Shown piece by piece: positions 51,400 through 64,000 of a DNA stretch of 64,000 nucleotides. Below the pieces are notes generated by a model that was not told where the DNA came from, did not search any database, and was given only the letters and a program-made list of their open reading frames with translations. Made by a program: the position numbers and the translations under genes. This DNA is from Ecdyonurus torrentis (taxonomy: Eukaryota; Arthropoda; Insecta; Ephemeroptera; Heptageniidae), in assembly GCA_949318235.1 (NCBI GenBank), contig CASGGR010000026.1:431744-495743 (forward strand). Direction: 5' to 3'. Positions within the stretch are counted from its first letter, which is position 1. Every line of letters begins with the position of its first letter.

Positions 51400-52400
51400 A
51401 ATAGAATATTAAATATAATATATAAACGAACATTAAAAAAATATTCATCTAGATTAATTAGTACTGGAAATATTTTATTAACCAAGAAAAAAAAATACAT
51501 AAAGACAAATATTACATAAATATGGAGAAACATTGAACTACAATATCTTGATCAATTATCATTTTAAATTTCATATTTAATTAAACTGAACAGTATCGTT
51601 ATTTAAAAAACATTAAAAACATAAGTATTTTGGTTAATAAGAACTTGAAATTCAATAATTGACCAAGAAAAAGAAGTCATAAAATTTTATAATTGTGAAA
51701 AAAATAGCATATCACTATCATGGTCAGATAAAATTTTAAATTCATTATTTGACCATTTTAAAATTATTATCATATAAACAACATAAAAAAATAATTATCT
51801 TGGACAATGAAGAAGGTGAATTGAAATTTTTTTGTTGAGTTGATGATATTTTTGGAAAGAGCTTTAAAAAATTTTGAGGCGTTATTTTTTCTTAGAACGA
51901 TTGGAGCATTGGAAGTATTTTTAATTAATTTTTGAAAATTGACCTAGAAAGCCTGTGACGTCATCCTTCCACTTTTTTCTCGGCAAATACTAATCGTTCG
52001 AGGTCAATAGCCAGTCTAATGAAATTAGCTCGTTCTGAAGAGTTTAAAAAACCTGGCTACTGAACCTCTTACGGTCAATACTTTCCGAAATAAATTACCG
52101 ATTGATGACGTCACAGGCTTTTTAGTTCAATTTTCAAAAATTTAATTAAAATACTTCCCATGCTTCAATCGTTCTAAGAAAAAATATCGCCACAAAATTT
52201 TTTAACGCTCTTTACAAAAATGTCATAAAAAGTGAGGGTTAAAAAAATTCCCCTTCCTCATTAGAACTTCAATTTACACGTGTTACAAATCAAGAAAATT
52301 TTAAATACAATGTTAAATTCATAATTAAAAAAAAAGCTTATAGTTATCTTGATTAATTAGAACTTGATATTCATTAACAGATCAAGAAAATTAAATTTTT
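51400..52400. repeat. palindrome array 3' of zinc-finger/SET copy 2
   Basis: TTGGTCAA/TTGACCAA-type units near 51470, 51560, 51640, 51725, 51795, 52270 and 52345, matching the inverse array at 21.6-22.3 kb. The foldback element at 51808-52262 splits it. Confidence 0.7.
51808..52262. mobile_element. foldback/MITE element inserted in a palindrome unit
   Basis: The arms contain inverted blocks AGCTTTAAAAAATTTTGAGG, TCTTAGAACGATTG and GCCTGTGACGTCAT. The tips are GAAGAAGGTGAATT and the complement of AATTCCCCTTCCTC. The uninterrupted site (TTCTAATTGTCCAAG) is present in copy 1 near 21925, so the insertion came after the duplication. Confidence 0.75.
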
Positions 52401-52571
52401 TTAACACATTTCTTATTTTTTTAAATGAATAACTTATCATGAAACAAATAATTACAATTGTTCTTTTTTAGTAATTTTTAGTTTTGTGTATTTTTCTTTT
52501 TGTCGTGGTTGTTTTTTTGATCAACTAGCTTTTTTTGTACTGTTGTGGTATGTTTAGTAGATAACACAATT

Positions 52572-56130
<3,559 letters not shown>

Positions 56131-56448
56131 TTTATGTCATAGATTTTCTGAAACAAACAGAAGTGGTATATTTTATAATCATAAACATTACTACCCTTAC
56201 GATAATATTACCCAGCTGCATAAAATAATACCTGGAAAGAAAAGAACCGAGCATAAAAATATGTTAAAATAAAGTTTTTGCGAGTTTATTTTTAATTTTT
56301 CGCTTAATTTTGTCTTAGGTGACTACAATGCAGTGCCATTTAGTTTTTGCAATCGTTCTCGAGTAATAAGATTTGATTTAAAATAATTAATTTAGCCCAC
56401 ATATAGCGTGCTTTATATTTAGCGAAACTATATAGAATAAACTCACCC

Positions 56449-56671
56449 CTGTTGCACAAATAGTTCCATTTGTTAAATTATGGTTTCAGAACGATTCCGG
56501 AACCATATTGGAACTATTTTGGAACCAGTACAAAATTCGTCAAAATTGTAATTTCTTCATGTCATACAATTTTAACCATTGTTCCATTTTGGTGCTAATT
56601 TGTGACACATTTTACTGTTCCGCAACGTTCGGTAATGGTTGCCTGATGGGGACTGTGCAACAGGGGAACCT
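56449..56671. mobile_element. short TIR element inserted 5' of zinc-finger/SET copy 2
   Basis: Inverted tips CCCCTGTTGCACA and TGTGCAACAGGGG. The interior has repeated GGAAC/GTTCC motifs (GGAACCATATTGGAACTATT). Copy 1 lacks it: there the flanks read continuously as GGTGGAGGTTGAGTTTATGC near 17560. This fixes the boundaries and dates the insertion after duplication. Confidence 0.75.
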
Positions 56672-57411
56672 CCGCCTTATTCATAAGGTCATTTTGTGGC
56701 CTACTTTTGTGGTTCGGATTCTTACAAATGTGGATTATTAAAAACATTTTTTTGTCCAAGTTAAATTAATGTCCCATGTTAATCCCTCAATTACAAATAT
56801 GATAAAAAAAATAATAATAATAATAAACTATTGATTCTGCAATACCTATTATTAATTATTGTTATTATGGAAAATTGTTGTTTAAACAGAAAGGAAGATT
56901 CACTATTTAAACAATAAAGATAACATTGAAATATCTATGTTAATAAGAACTTGAAAACTTTGAAAAACAGTAAACTCACTGCATCTTTTTCCGAAGCTAA
57001 TTGGAAGAGTAGATTTAAAGAGATTTAGCGACAGTATTTTAGTACTAGTATAAATATACAACATTTTAAAGAGAAAAACTTCACGACTAAAGCTAAAGCA
57101 CATTTTTGTGCACTGATAATATACAAGCTTTTGAAAAAGTGGCATGTACTCAGTTTTTATACCAACATATGCAATCATCAAAATACAATTTTGTTGTCTC
57201 CAATATCAGTTAGTTTGCTTACTATTCATATAATTTTGCAAAATATATAGTTGAGATTTGCTGTACTCTCTCTCTCTCTCTCTCTATCAGATGAAAAATA
57301 TAGTTAAAGTAGTATTTTTGGGGAGACCAATTTATACAATTTTCAATTCACTTCCCACCGTGAGTATGCTAATTTATCGTTTGTTCGCTCCTTTTATCAG
57401 TATGAGTATCA

Positions 57412-57457
57412 GTATGAGTGCGAAAGCGAATAAGCTTATTCGCTTTCGCACTCATAC
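57412..57457. repeat. perfect 46-bp palindrome
   Basis: GTATGAGTGCGAAAGCGAAT pairs with its exact complement around a central AAGCTT. Imperfect outer arms (CTTTTATCA/TGATAAAAG) extend it to about 57391-57470. It lies in sequence related to the satellite unit. Confidence 0.9.
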
Positions 57458-58229
57458 TTTGATAAAAGCAGTGAGCTTAGCTGTGGCATCTCGTACCGCA
57501 GCAAATTGGAAGGCGAGTTGTGAAGAGAATTTTCTTCTATTTATTATTTACAACCAACAAAACAGAATTATGTAGACAGCAACTAACTACATAAATCAAA
57601 GTATCCAATAATTATTGCAGATTTTCTTTTTTCTTTTATAGTAGTTGCAGTGTATAATTCAGAATTTAAGGATTACTAAACGTATATTTTGTTTCGAAAA
57701 AAAAAACTGTAGAAAATTTAAAGATAGTTCGTACCTAAATATAAATTCCACAACTATTTAACAGAAGAATTTTAGTTTTTAGACAGAGTATTCATTAATT
57801 TCCTTTTTTTTTTACATACCATATGAACAAGTAGGCACCTCCGCCAAGCCAGATTATATGCCAAAACTACAAACTACTATAATATAATAATTTTACATGC
57901 AATGCTAAAAAATATATGCATATCATATTTATTTAAATTATTTTATTCGTCTTTCAAAGGCAAGTCAATAAAACAGTGTAAATATTTCCTAAAAATATAT
58001 AATTTAACCTAAATTATTTAGTTATTTTTATTTTTATTTTTGATCAAAAGTGCTTTAATTTGAATACAATATAATATAAATACATAAAGTAACACAAATG
58101 CTATTTTCATAAGATGAAAATAGCCATTTAGTCATGATAAAAATATGCTTACAAAATGTGATTTTTACATTTATATTATATACTTAAGTTACTGGGGAAA
58201 AAAATAAATGCTAAAAATCAAAAACCATT

Positions 58230-58840
58230 ACCTTAAGGCTTCTCCTCGTGAGCACAATTTGAGCTGGGCACTAGTTAAGACGCACTTCCAGATCTCACCA
58301 TACGTTCTCCAGCACGACAGGTGTCACGGAGCGGATAGCTGCAGAGATGCACTGCTTTGCTGCTTGAGAACTCTGATAGTGTGTACTGGAGTTTTGTACA
58401 CGATATCCTTCACGTATCCCCACAGGAATAAGTCATGTAATGTTAGATCAGGAGACTGTGGAGCCCATGGAAAGGAATGGGAAGAATGGGGATGTGATAT
58501 CAGGTTCCAGCAAGATGGTACTCTACAGTATTGGGCAATCGGGCACTACCTCAACCAAGTCTTCCCAGGCAGGTGGCTGGGTCGTGATGCACCGACAGCA
58601 TGGGCCCCAAGGTCTCCTGATCTCACACAACCCGACTTTTTCCTTTGTGGATACGTTAAACAAATCGTGTTCAAAACTCCAGTACAGACTATCAGAGTTC
58701 TCAAGCAGTGAAGCAGCGCATCACTGCAGCTATCCGCTACGTGACACCTGTCGTGCGGGAGAACGTATAATGAGATCTGGAAGTGCGTGTGGGTTAGTGC
58801 CCAGCTATAAATGGTGCCCCCGAAGAGAAGCCTTAAGGTA
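58230..58840 (+). mobile_element. mariner-like foldback element with transposase fragment
   Basis: The outer about 210 bp on each side are inverted copies (ACCTTAAGGCTTCTCCTCG at the left, its complement at the right). Between about 58500 and 58710 the plus strand reads FQQDGTLQYW..GHYLNQVFPG..PRSPDLTQPDFFLCGYVKQI. These are the second and third acidic blocks of a mariner/Tc1-type DDE transposase. The N-terminal DNA-binding part and first aspartate are gone and stops follow, so it is defective. It is much richer in G+C than the surroundings. Confidence 0.8.
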
Positions 58841-58859
58841 ATAGTTTTTGTTTTATAAC

Positions 58860-59194
58860 ATGAAGTAAAGCAAGATTTTTAACAAAGGCGATTTATTGGA
58901 GGCGATTGCAGCTTTCTCTCATTTTTCATTATTTTTCGCTTCAACAAAAGTGTAGTTGACGTACAAAGTTATCATTGTTATTTTGTAAATTGCCGAAATA
59001 TAGGCTTTAATTTGATGTATAAAATTTTCCTTTTTATAATAGTCATATTGTAATTTGTGTTTAGAAACGGGCCATTTTTTATACACATTGGTGACATGGA
59101 ATTTGAGATTGCATATTTTACCAAGTTACGTAAATGTAAGTATGCACAATTTATAAAATAGAATCCTAACATAAATTATCATATTTATTCTTGA
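58860..59194. other. intergenic stretch, nothing recognised
   Basis: AT-rich sequence between the foldback element and the palindrome array, without a supported frame. Confidence 0.5.
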
Positions 59195-59860
59195 TCCATA
59201 AGAACTGTAAATCCATTAAGAAACCAAAAATAAACACAAAAAGACAAGAAACATAAGAATATTACATTGTTCGAATACAATTTTAAACTCAATATTTGAC
59301 CAAATTACGTAAAACTAAAAATGAAAAAATTATAAAATAGATACTGTACATCAATTATCATATAAATGTTTGGTCAATTAAAAACTAGAAATGCATTAAG
59401 TAACCAAAAATAAACAGAATAAAAAAAATATTTATTATAAAATAACATTAGTCGAATCGAATTTTAAATTCAATATTTGACCAAATTATGTACAACCAAA
59501 TATGAACAAATTATAAAATGGATTCTTTACATATCACATCATATTAATTTTTGATGCATTAAAACTTGAAATCCATTAAGTAACCAAAAATAAACAGAAT
59601 AAAAAAAAATAATATAACATTACCAGAATAGAATTTTAAATTTAATACTCGACCAACGTACATAAAAGCAAATATGAACAATTTATAAAATGGATTTTTT
59701 TACATAAATTATTATATTTATCCTTAGTCCATTTTAACTAAAGAAAAAAATATAAAAAGAACAAGAAAAAAATTAATAAAACAACATTATATGAATACTA
59801 GTTACGAGTAGTTGATGCAGTTTGAGGGCTCAAATTAAAATAAGCCGTTAATATTGGTAA
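59195..59860. repeat. palindrome array 3' of the recombinase-like/SET gene
   Basis: Units recur about every 90 bp (ACTTGAAATCCATTAAGTAACC, TTTTAAATTCAATATTTGACCAAA) through 59750. The arrangement mirrors 25.4-25.85 kb. Confidence 0.7.
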
Positions 59861-59929
59861 ATAATAGTACATAATATATAATGATAAATATATTTCAACA
59901 ATTATTTATATTACAATTTACGGAACAAA

Positions 59930-62096
59930 TTATGTTATCTGCATATTTTTACAATTTTCTTTTCCACAAATACATTTGAATGTATGCCTATCACCAAGCG
60001 ATAGAAAGATTTCTTCACCACTTCTGATTTCTCTGATAGTTTGTACACCGACCTTATTTTTCGATACGCCCAAGAGCTATAACATGATTATTATATTAGT
60101 TGCATGGCAGTTTTCTTATAAAGTAATGTTAAGATACTTACCTTACAGTTTGGAGCACAACTGTGATTCACAAATGCTATGGGACCGAGCACCAGAACAG
60201 GTCCAACAATATCATTTACAGTCATGACAGCAAAATCTCTTCTTGTAGCACTCAAAAATAGAACATCATCGTCTGAGAGTTTGACTGTACTTCCGTTCAG
60301 ATTTGGAATAATAAAGTCCTTCTGCCTAAAAAAAGCACAATTATTTTGATAGTATATACTTATATATGTATATTTATATACATATCTGTGTGTGTGTGTG
60401 TTTGTGTGTATGTAGCATTAAAACAAATCTTCACTTACAAATCTGTGCATGCTGTAACTCCTGCACTATCAGCAACATCGTTTTCATATTGCAAACAACT
60501 TTTAATTTCCACAGTATTTTCCTCAATAAGTGATTTGTAGTTCAAGACCTGCGAATTTATATAAGAAATTGTATCTCAGATATGAAAATTTTGGTAAATT
60601 TTGCTATTTACTTACGTGTTTCAAAAGTCGTTCTTCATTTCTTTCATCAAGCGCAATAGGCAAAACCAACTTTTTGACTGCATAATCGATCTCTTTTTCG
60701 TATTCACTGTCTAGTTTGCCATTTATAATACTAATTGATATATTTTCTGTGGTTTCCAAGGAACTGTTGTTAACAAGGAATACAACCTTAATACATGATG
60801 CAATCATTCAAGTTATTTTTACCTTACCGTAAATGCATCTTGTGTGTATGAAGTCCCAAATTAATGTCCAACAAGAATTTCGTAGCAAAATCGTCAAAGA
60901 AAGAGAGAGAAAAAATTGAAATTCCTTTTCGACTCACGTCTTCATTGATCGAGGTTTTCTTATAAACATACAATAATTTCAATATTTTTATCAAGGAAAT
61001 AAATTATTAATAAACAAATTCTGATTTTTTAAAGCATAATATATTACCTTTTCTGCGACCCAAATATCTTCTACCTCTCTGATGATTATTTTAGTTTGTC
61101 CACCTTGCTCTGAAGCGAGTTTATTAACTTTGTCAACTGGGAAGCATTGACTTTTTTCTAATTTTCTTGCTATGTTAACTGCTATTGCAATATTATTTGT
61201 TGACAACCACTTTATTTTGATCAAATTAATATAATTTTCATTAAGTTTTGTGCCGTATTCTTTATAAATCAATTCAATAGCTGCTTCTGTGGATGGGAAT
61301 TCCTTATCTCTAGGGTTACCAAATAATTTTTCCAGGTTGCAGCAAGATTTGTCGAATACTGTACTTACTGAATAATAAAAAAATTCAAAAATTTATTAGT
61401 CAACATTTGAATATTTGAAAACATAATACTTATGTACCCAATCTTTCAACAGTTTACCTTGTTCAGTGTTGAGTACAGTCTCCCTGAGCATTGACGCAGC
61501 ATCAATTGAAGGTAACGTGTAACTTCTTTTTGCCACAATTCCAGTATGCGCCAGATATTCAGCACAATTTTGTCGAGAACTTTCATCCATCATATTTTTA
61601 GTATATAACGATTTCCTTGAGGTCGTTATTGTTAATATGGTTTTACCTTGATTCTCTTGGTAGCGTTTTAAATGCTGAGAAATTTTTTGTTCACGTTTGC
61701 ATTTGCTGTTTATAAGAAAATTTTTAATTTCTACTGGAATTTGTTTTCTTAACATGTAATATCTGTAAATAAGGAAGAAAACAGTTTAAAAAGGAGTGAA
61801 CAATTGCTCAGTAACTCAGTTTACACTTACTCATTCACTATTTTGTATTCATCAGGAAGTAGAACAACCGACACTGGTTTTGTGGTTGATGTTTTGTGCT
61901 CTACAATGTGAAAAACATATTTTCCATCGTTTGATAAATTTCCTTCTTCAAACTCAGATGTTTTCATATGAGATAAAGCACTCTTTTTCCTGTAGTTTTT
62001 CATTCCTATTATAATCGAAACCACTCTAAAATGAAAATAATAATATTAAAAATAGAGTAAATTTAAGTAAAAAAACATTACTCTTACACACACACT

Positions 62097-62141
<45 letters not shown>

Positions 62142-64000
62142 AAATACATTGCAAATTAATTTCCACCATAAAAATGATAAAAAGTCATATTTATGTTACA
62201 AAATGATGGATTAAAATCTTGATTGTCTTCACTATACTTATTTTAATAAACATTTTATAAATTTTTTAGTAACATGAATGACACGTATAAAGGAGAGTAA
62301 TATTTTTAATATTTCGTAATAAAAATAAGATTAAAGATGAGACCAATCTAATACACAATCCAAAATACCTGATCATTGTGACCCATTCTTTCTTATGAGT
62401 ATTTACTACTGCTTTGATGTTTCCTCCTTGAGCAAAAGCACTTCTGATTACTGCAGCAGCTTTACTGAACAGCTCCCTGTCCGAAGTGTTAAATTGCTCT
62501 TTCAATGCGCCCGCTATTGCTTCAGTAGCCATGCTGTGTGAAGCGTCATAGGCCTTTTGTGTAACATTTTTGGAGTTATCTTTGGATACATTAGATTGAT
62601 ACGAATTCAGTGCTTTAATTGCGACAGTTATCGAGTTGTAAAGATCCACATCATTTTCATTAAATCCCTTAAACGCTTCACAGTAGTGAAGATATTTTTT
62701 AAGCCCTTGAACGTAGTTCATTAAGCTTTCACTGGCCATCTGCAACACATTTTTAAAATAAAGTCAAGTTACTTGCCTAATTAGTTACTTAAAAATAGTA
62801 TACAAGATTCTTACTGAAGTTTTCTTTAATTCTTCAAAATATTCGCGAATGTTAGTAAACTCGCATATTACATTGATGTACTTTATCTCAGCATCAGTAT
62901 CTAATGGGTTGATATTATGTTTGTTACACAAGTACATGGCCATTTTACTCATGATTGATAAGTATGTCTTGCGAGCTGATTCAGACACCTTACACATATT
63001 TTTTAAATAATGTTCTTCATAGTTAGTGTAAAGTTTACATGTTACAGGAAGTTTTTGATCTAATCCCTGTAAAGCTATTAAAGATTTGACCTTAGAACTG
63101 TGATGCATTGTGTTGCTGGTATCAGCAGAAGCATCATCATCATCATCATCATCTTCTTCATCATCATCATCATTATTATTATCATCTGACTCATCTTCTT
63201 CATTTGAATCTGTGACTTCAACTGCTTCAGTGGACAACTTTTCAAACACGCATAGCTTTTCATTCCATTGTAATTCATTTAATTCGTCACATAATATACC
63301 TCCCATTGATTTCAGCATTTGGTAACCTGAAAAAAAAAATACTGAATAAAAACAATATAGATTATAAAATAATTTATTATAATATACTATATCATAATAT
63401 AATATAATATAATATAATATAATATAATATAATATAATATAATATAATATAATATAATATAATATAATATAATATAATATAATATAATATAATATAATAT
63501 AATATAATATAATATAATATAATAAAATATAATATAAAATAATATAACATATTATAATATAATATGTTACAATACATTATACTATAATATATATTTAAGA
63601 AATTTCCGAATTTATTGTGCATATAGTAGAATACGAAATAACTTTAATTAGAAATATTTCTTCTTTTATTTTAAATTTAATATATTTATAAATTTATACT
63701 AACATGTTTTCCGAGTTTCTTCTGTTTGCCAAGCTGATCCTACTGCTTTTTGCAACAAATTCAAGGGAATGAATGGCGTTCCCGAATAGAAATTTCTTCT
63801 CGTTTCACAAATCACATTTTGAAATTTCGTCTCATCAAATACTTGATTTCTCATGAAATATTTATAGTGATGTTTTCGCATGTGTTGCCTAAGGTCGCCT
63901 CTTTTACGAATACCACAGATCAAACACATTATGCTAGCTTTATTTACTGATATTTCATCTGAGCTTTCAGATTTAATTTTTCCGTCATTGTTTTCATTCT
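59930..64000 (-). CDS. tyrosine-recombinase-like / SUV4-20-type SET fusion protein (5' end outside window)
   Basis: Exons in transcript order: 64000-63704 (open to the edge), 63326-62815, 62739-62369, 62025-61831, 61762-61458, 61367-61048, 60958-60828, 60763-60616, 60548-60439, 60325-60142 and 60076-59930. Phases agree throughout and give at least 905 residues. Order of parts: zinc-binding unit CLICGIRKRGDLRQHMRKHH; an acidic aspartate-rich linker; a helical core-binding-like region (ESARKTYLSIMSKMAMYLC and MNYVQGLKKYLHYCEAF); a recombinase-like fold with MKNYRKKSALSHM at the first arginine block, TTSRKSLYTKNM at the HxxR block, then AEYLAHTGIVAKRSYTLP with the late histidine and tyrosine in place; the shared helical module (FPVDKVNKLASEQGG..VEDIWVAEK); and the SUV4-20 blocks DDFATKFLLD..THKMHL, RRDFAVM, LGPIAFVNHSCAPNCK and a CICGKENC cysteine cluster. 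The SET tyrosine of the YG motif is leucine (LSLGDR), so methyl transfer may be lost. Confidence 0.85.
62098..62137. repeat. (CA)n(TA)n microsatellite
   Basis: A short CA-then-TA tract in the intron between the third and fourth listed exons of the recombinase-like/SET gene. Confidence 0.9.
63376..63590. repeat. (AATAT)n pentanucleotide tract
   Basis: About 30 head-to-tail copies of TATAA/AATAT, degenerate at the right end, in the intron next to the zinc-binding exon. Confidence 0.9.

Noticed and set aside
63110..63190. CRISPR-like or regulatory repeat suggested by ATC triplets
   Set aside because: It is a codon repeat for aspartate in a eukaryotic exon; no spacer structure.
63110..63325. 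Plus-strand serine-rich frame
   Set aside because: It is the antisense of the aspartate-rich coding exon of the recombinase-like/SET gene.
63392..63622. Repeated ILYY-type frame
   Set aside because: Translation of the (AATAT)n tract.

Overview
The window is eukaryotic and very AT-rich: genes are split by introns with GT..AG borders, (TA)n and poly(A/T) runs are long, and much of the sequence is repeat. The gene families (an ankyrin/SOCS-box protein, SUV4-20-type SET domains, C2H2 fingers, mariner-like and jockey/CR1-like elements) point to a metazoan, most likely an arthropod. I cannot name the species from sequence alone.

Layout. 1-1015: 3' end of a non-LTR retrotransposon. 1652-5948: a four-exon ankyrin-repeat protein ending in a SOCS box. 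6.1-11.0 kb: palindromic repeats and a satellite-like repeat interrupted by a decayed retrotransposon. 11610-13867: a two-exon unknown small gene with a 15-bp coding repeat. 14.4-16.6 kb: foldback elements and a reverse-transcriptase scrap. 16.7-25.9 kb (+): a zinc-finger/SET gene (copy 1, one frameshift) followed by a broken recombinase-like/SET gene. 26-43 kb: mostly satellite repeats and transposons, including a nested element with an 8-bp target duplication and a young retrotransposon with a 13-bp one, plus one zinc-finger exon at 32.0-32.4 kb. 43.6-48.5 kb (-): a six-exon recombinase-like gene without SET. 51.2-58.2 kb (-): an inverted duplicate of the zinc-finger/SET gene, intact. 59.9-64 kb (-): an intact recombinase-like/SET gene running off the window edge.

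The standout is a five-member local family. Its SET domain is clearly of the SUV4-20 (KMT5B/C) type, carrying the N-terminal DDLAT...THKM block, the DFSVM block, LGP..(F/Y)(I/V)NH..(A/S/T/D)PNC and a C-terminal cysteine cluster. It is joined through a shared helical module either to an array of eight C2H2 fingers (two copies) or to a Crypton-like tyrosine-recombinase-like body (one intact gene and one pseudogene). A further recombinase-like gene carries the body and helical module but stops where the SET exons would begin. Exon lengths and intron phases match between members, so the joins are supported exon by exon. I reconstructed these genes by hand from splice signals and phase agreement; no transcript data were available.

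Inferred logic: a DNA-binding head (fingers or recombinase-derived fold) could direct a SUV4-20-like histone-methyltransferase domain to particular sequences. In the recombinase-fused members the conserved SET tyrosine is replaced, so they may bind rather than catalyse. Arrays of one short imperfect palindrome lie just 3' of every family member, which suggests that the genes and their flanks were amplified together.
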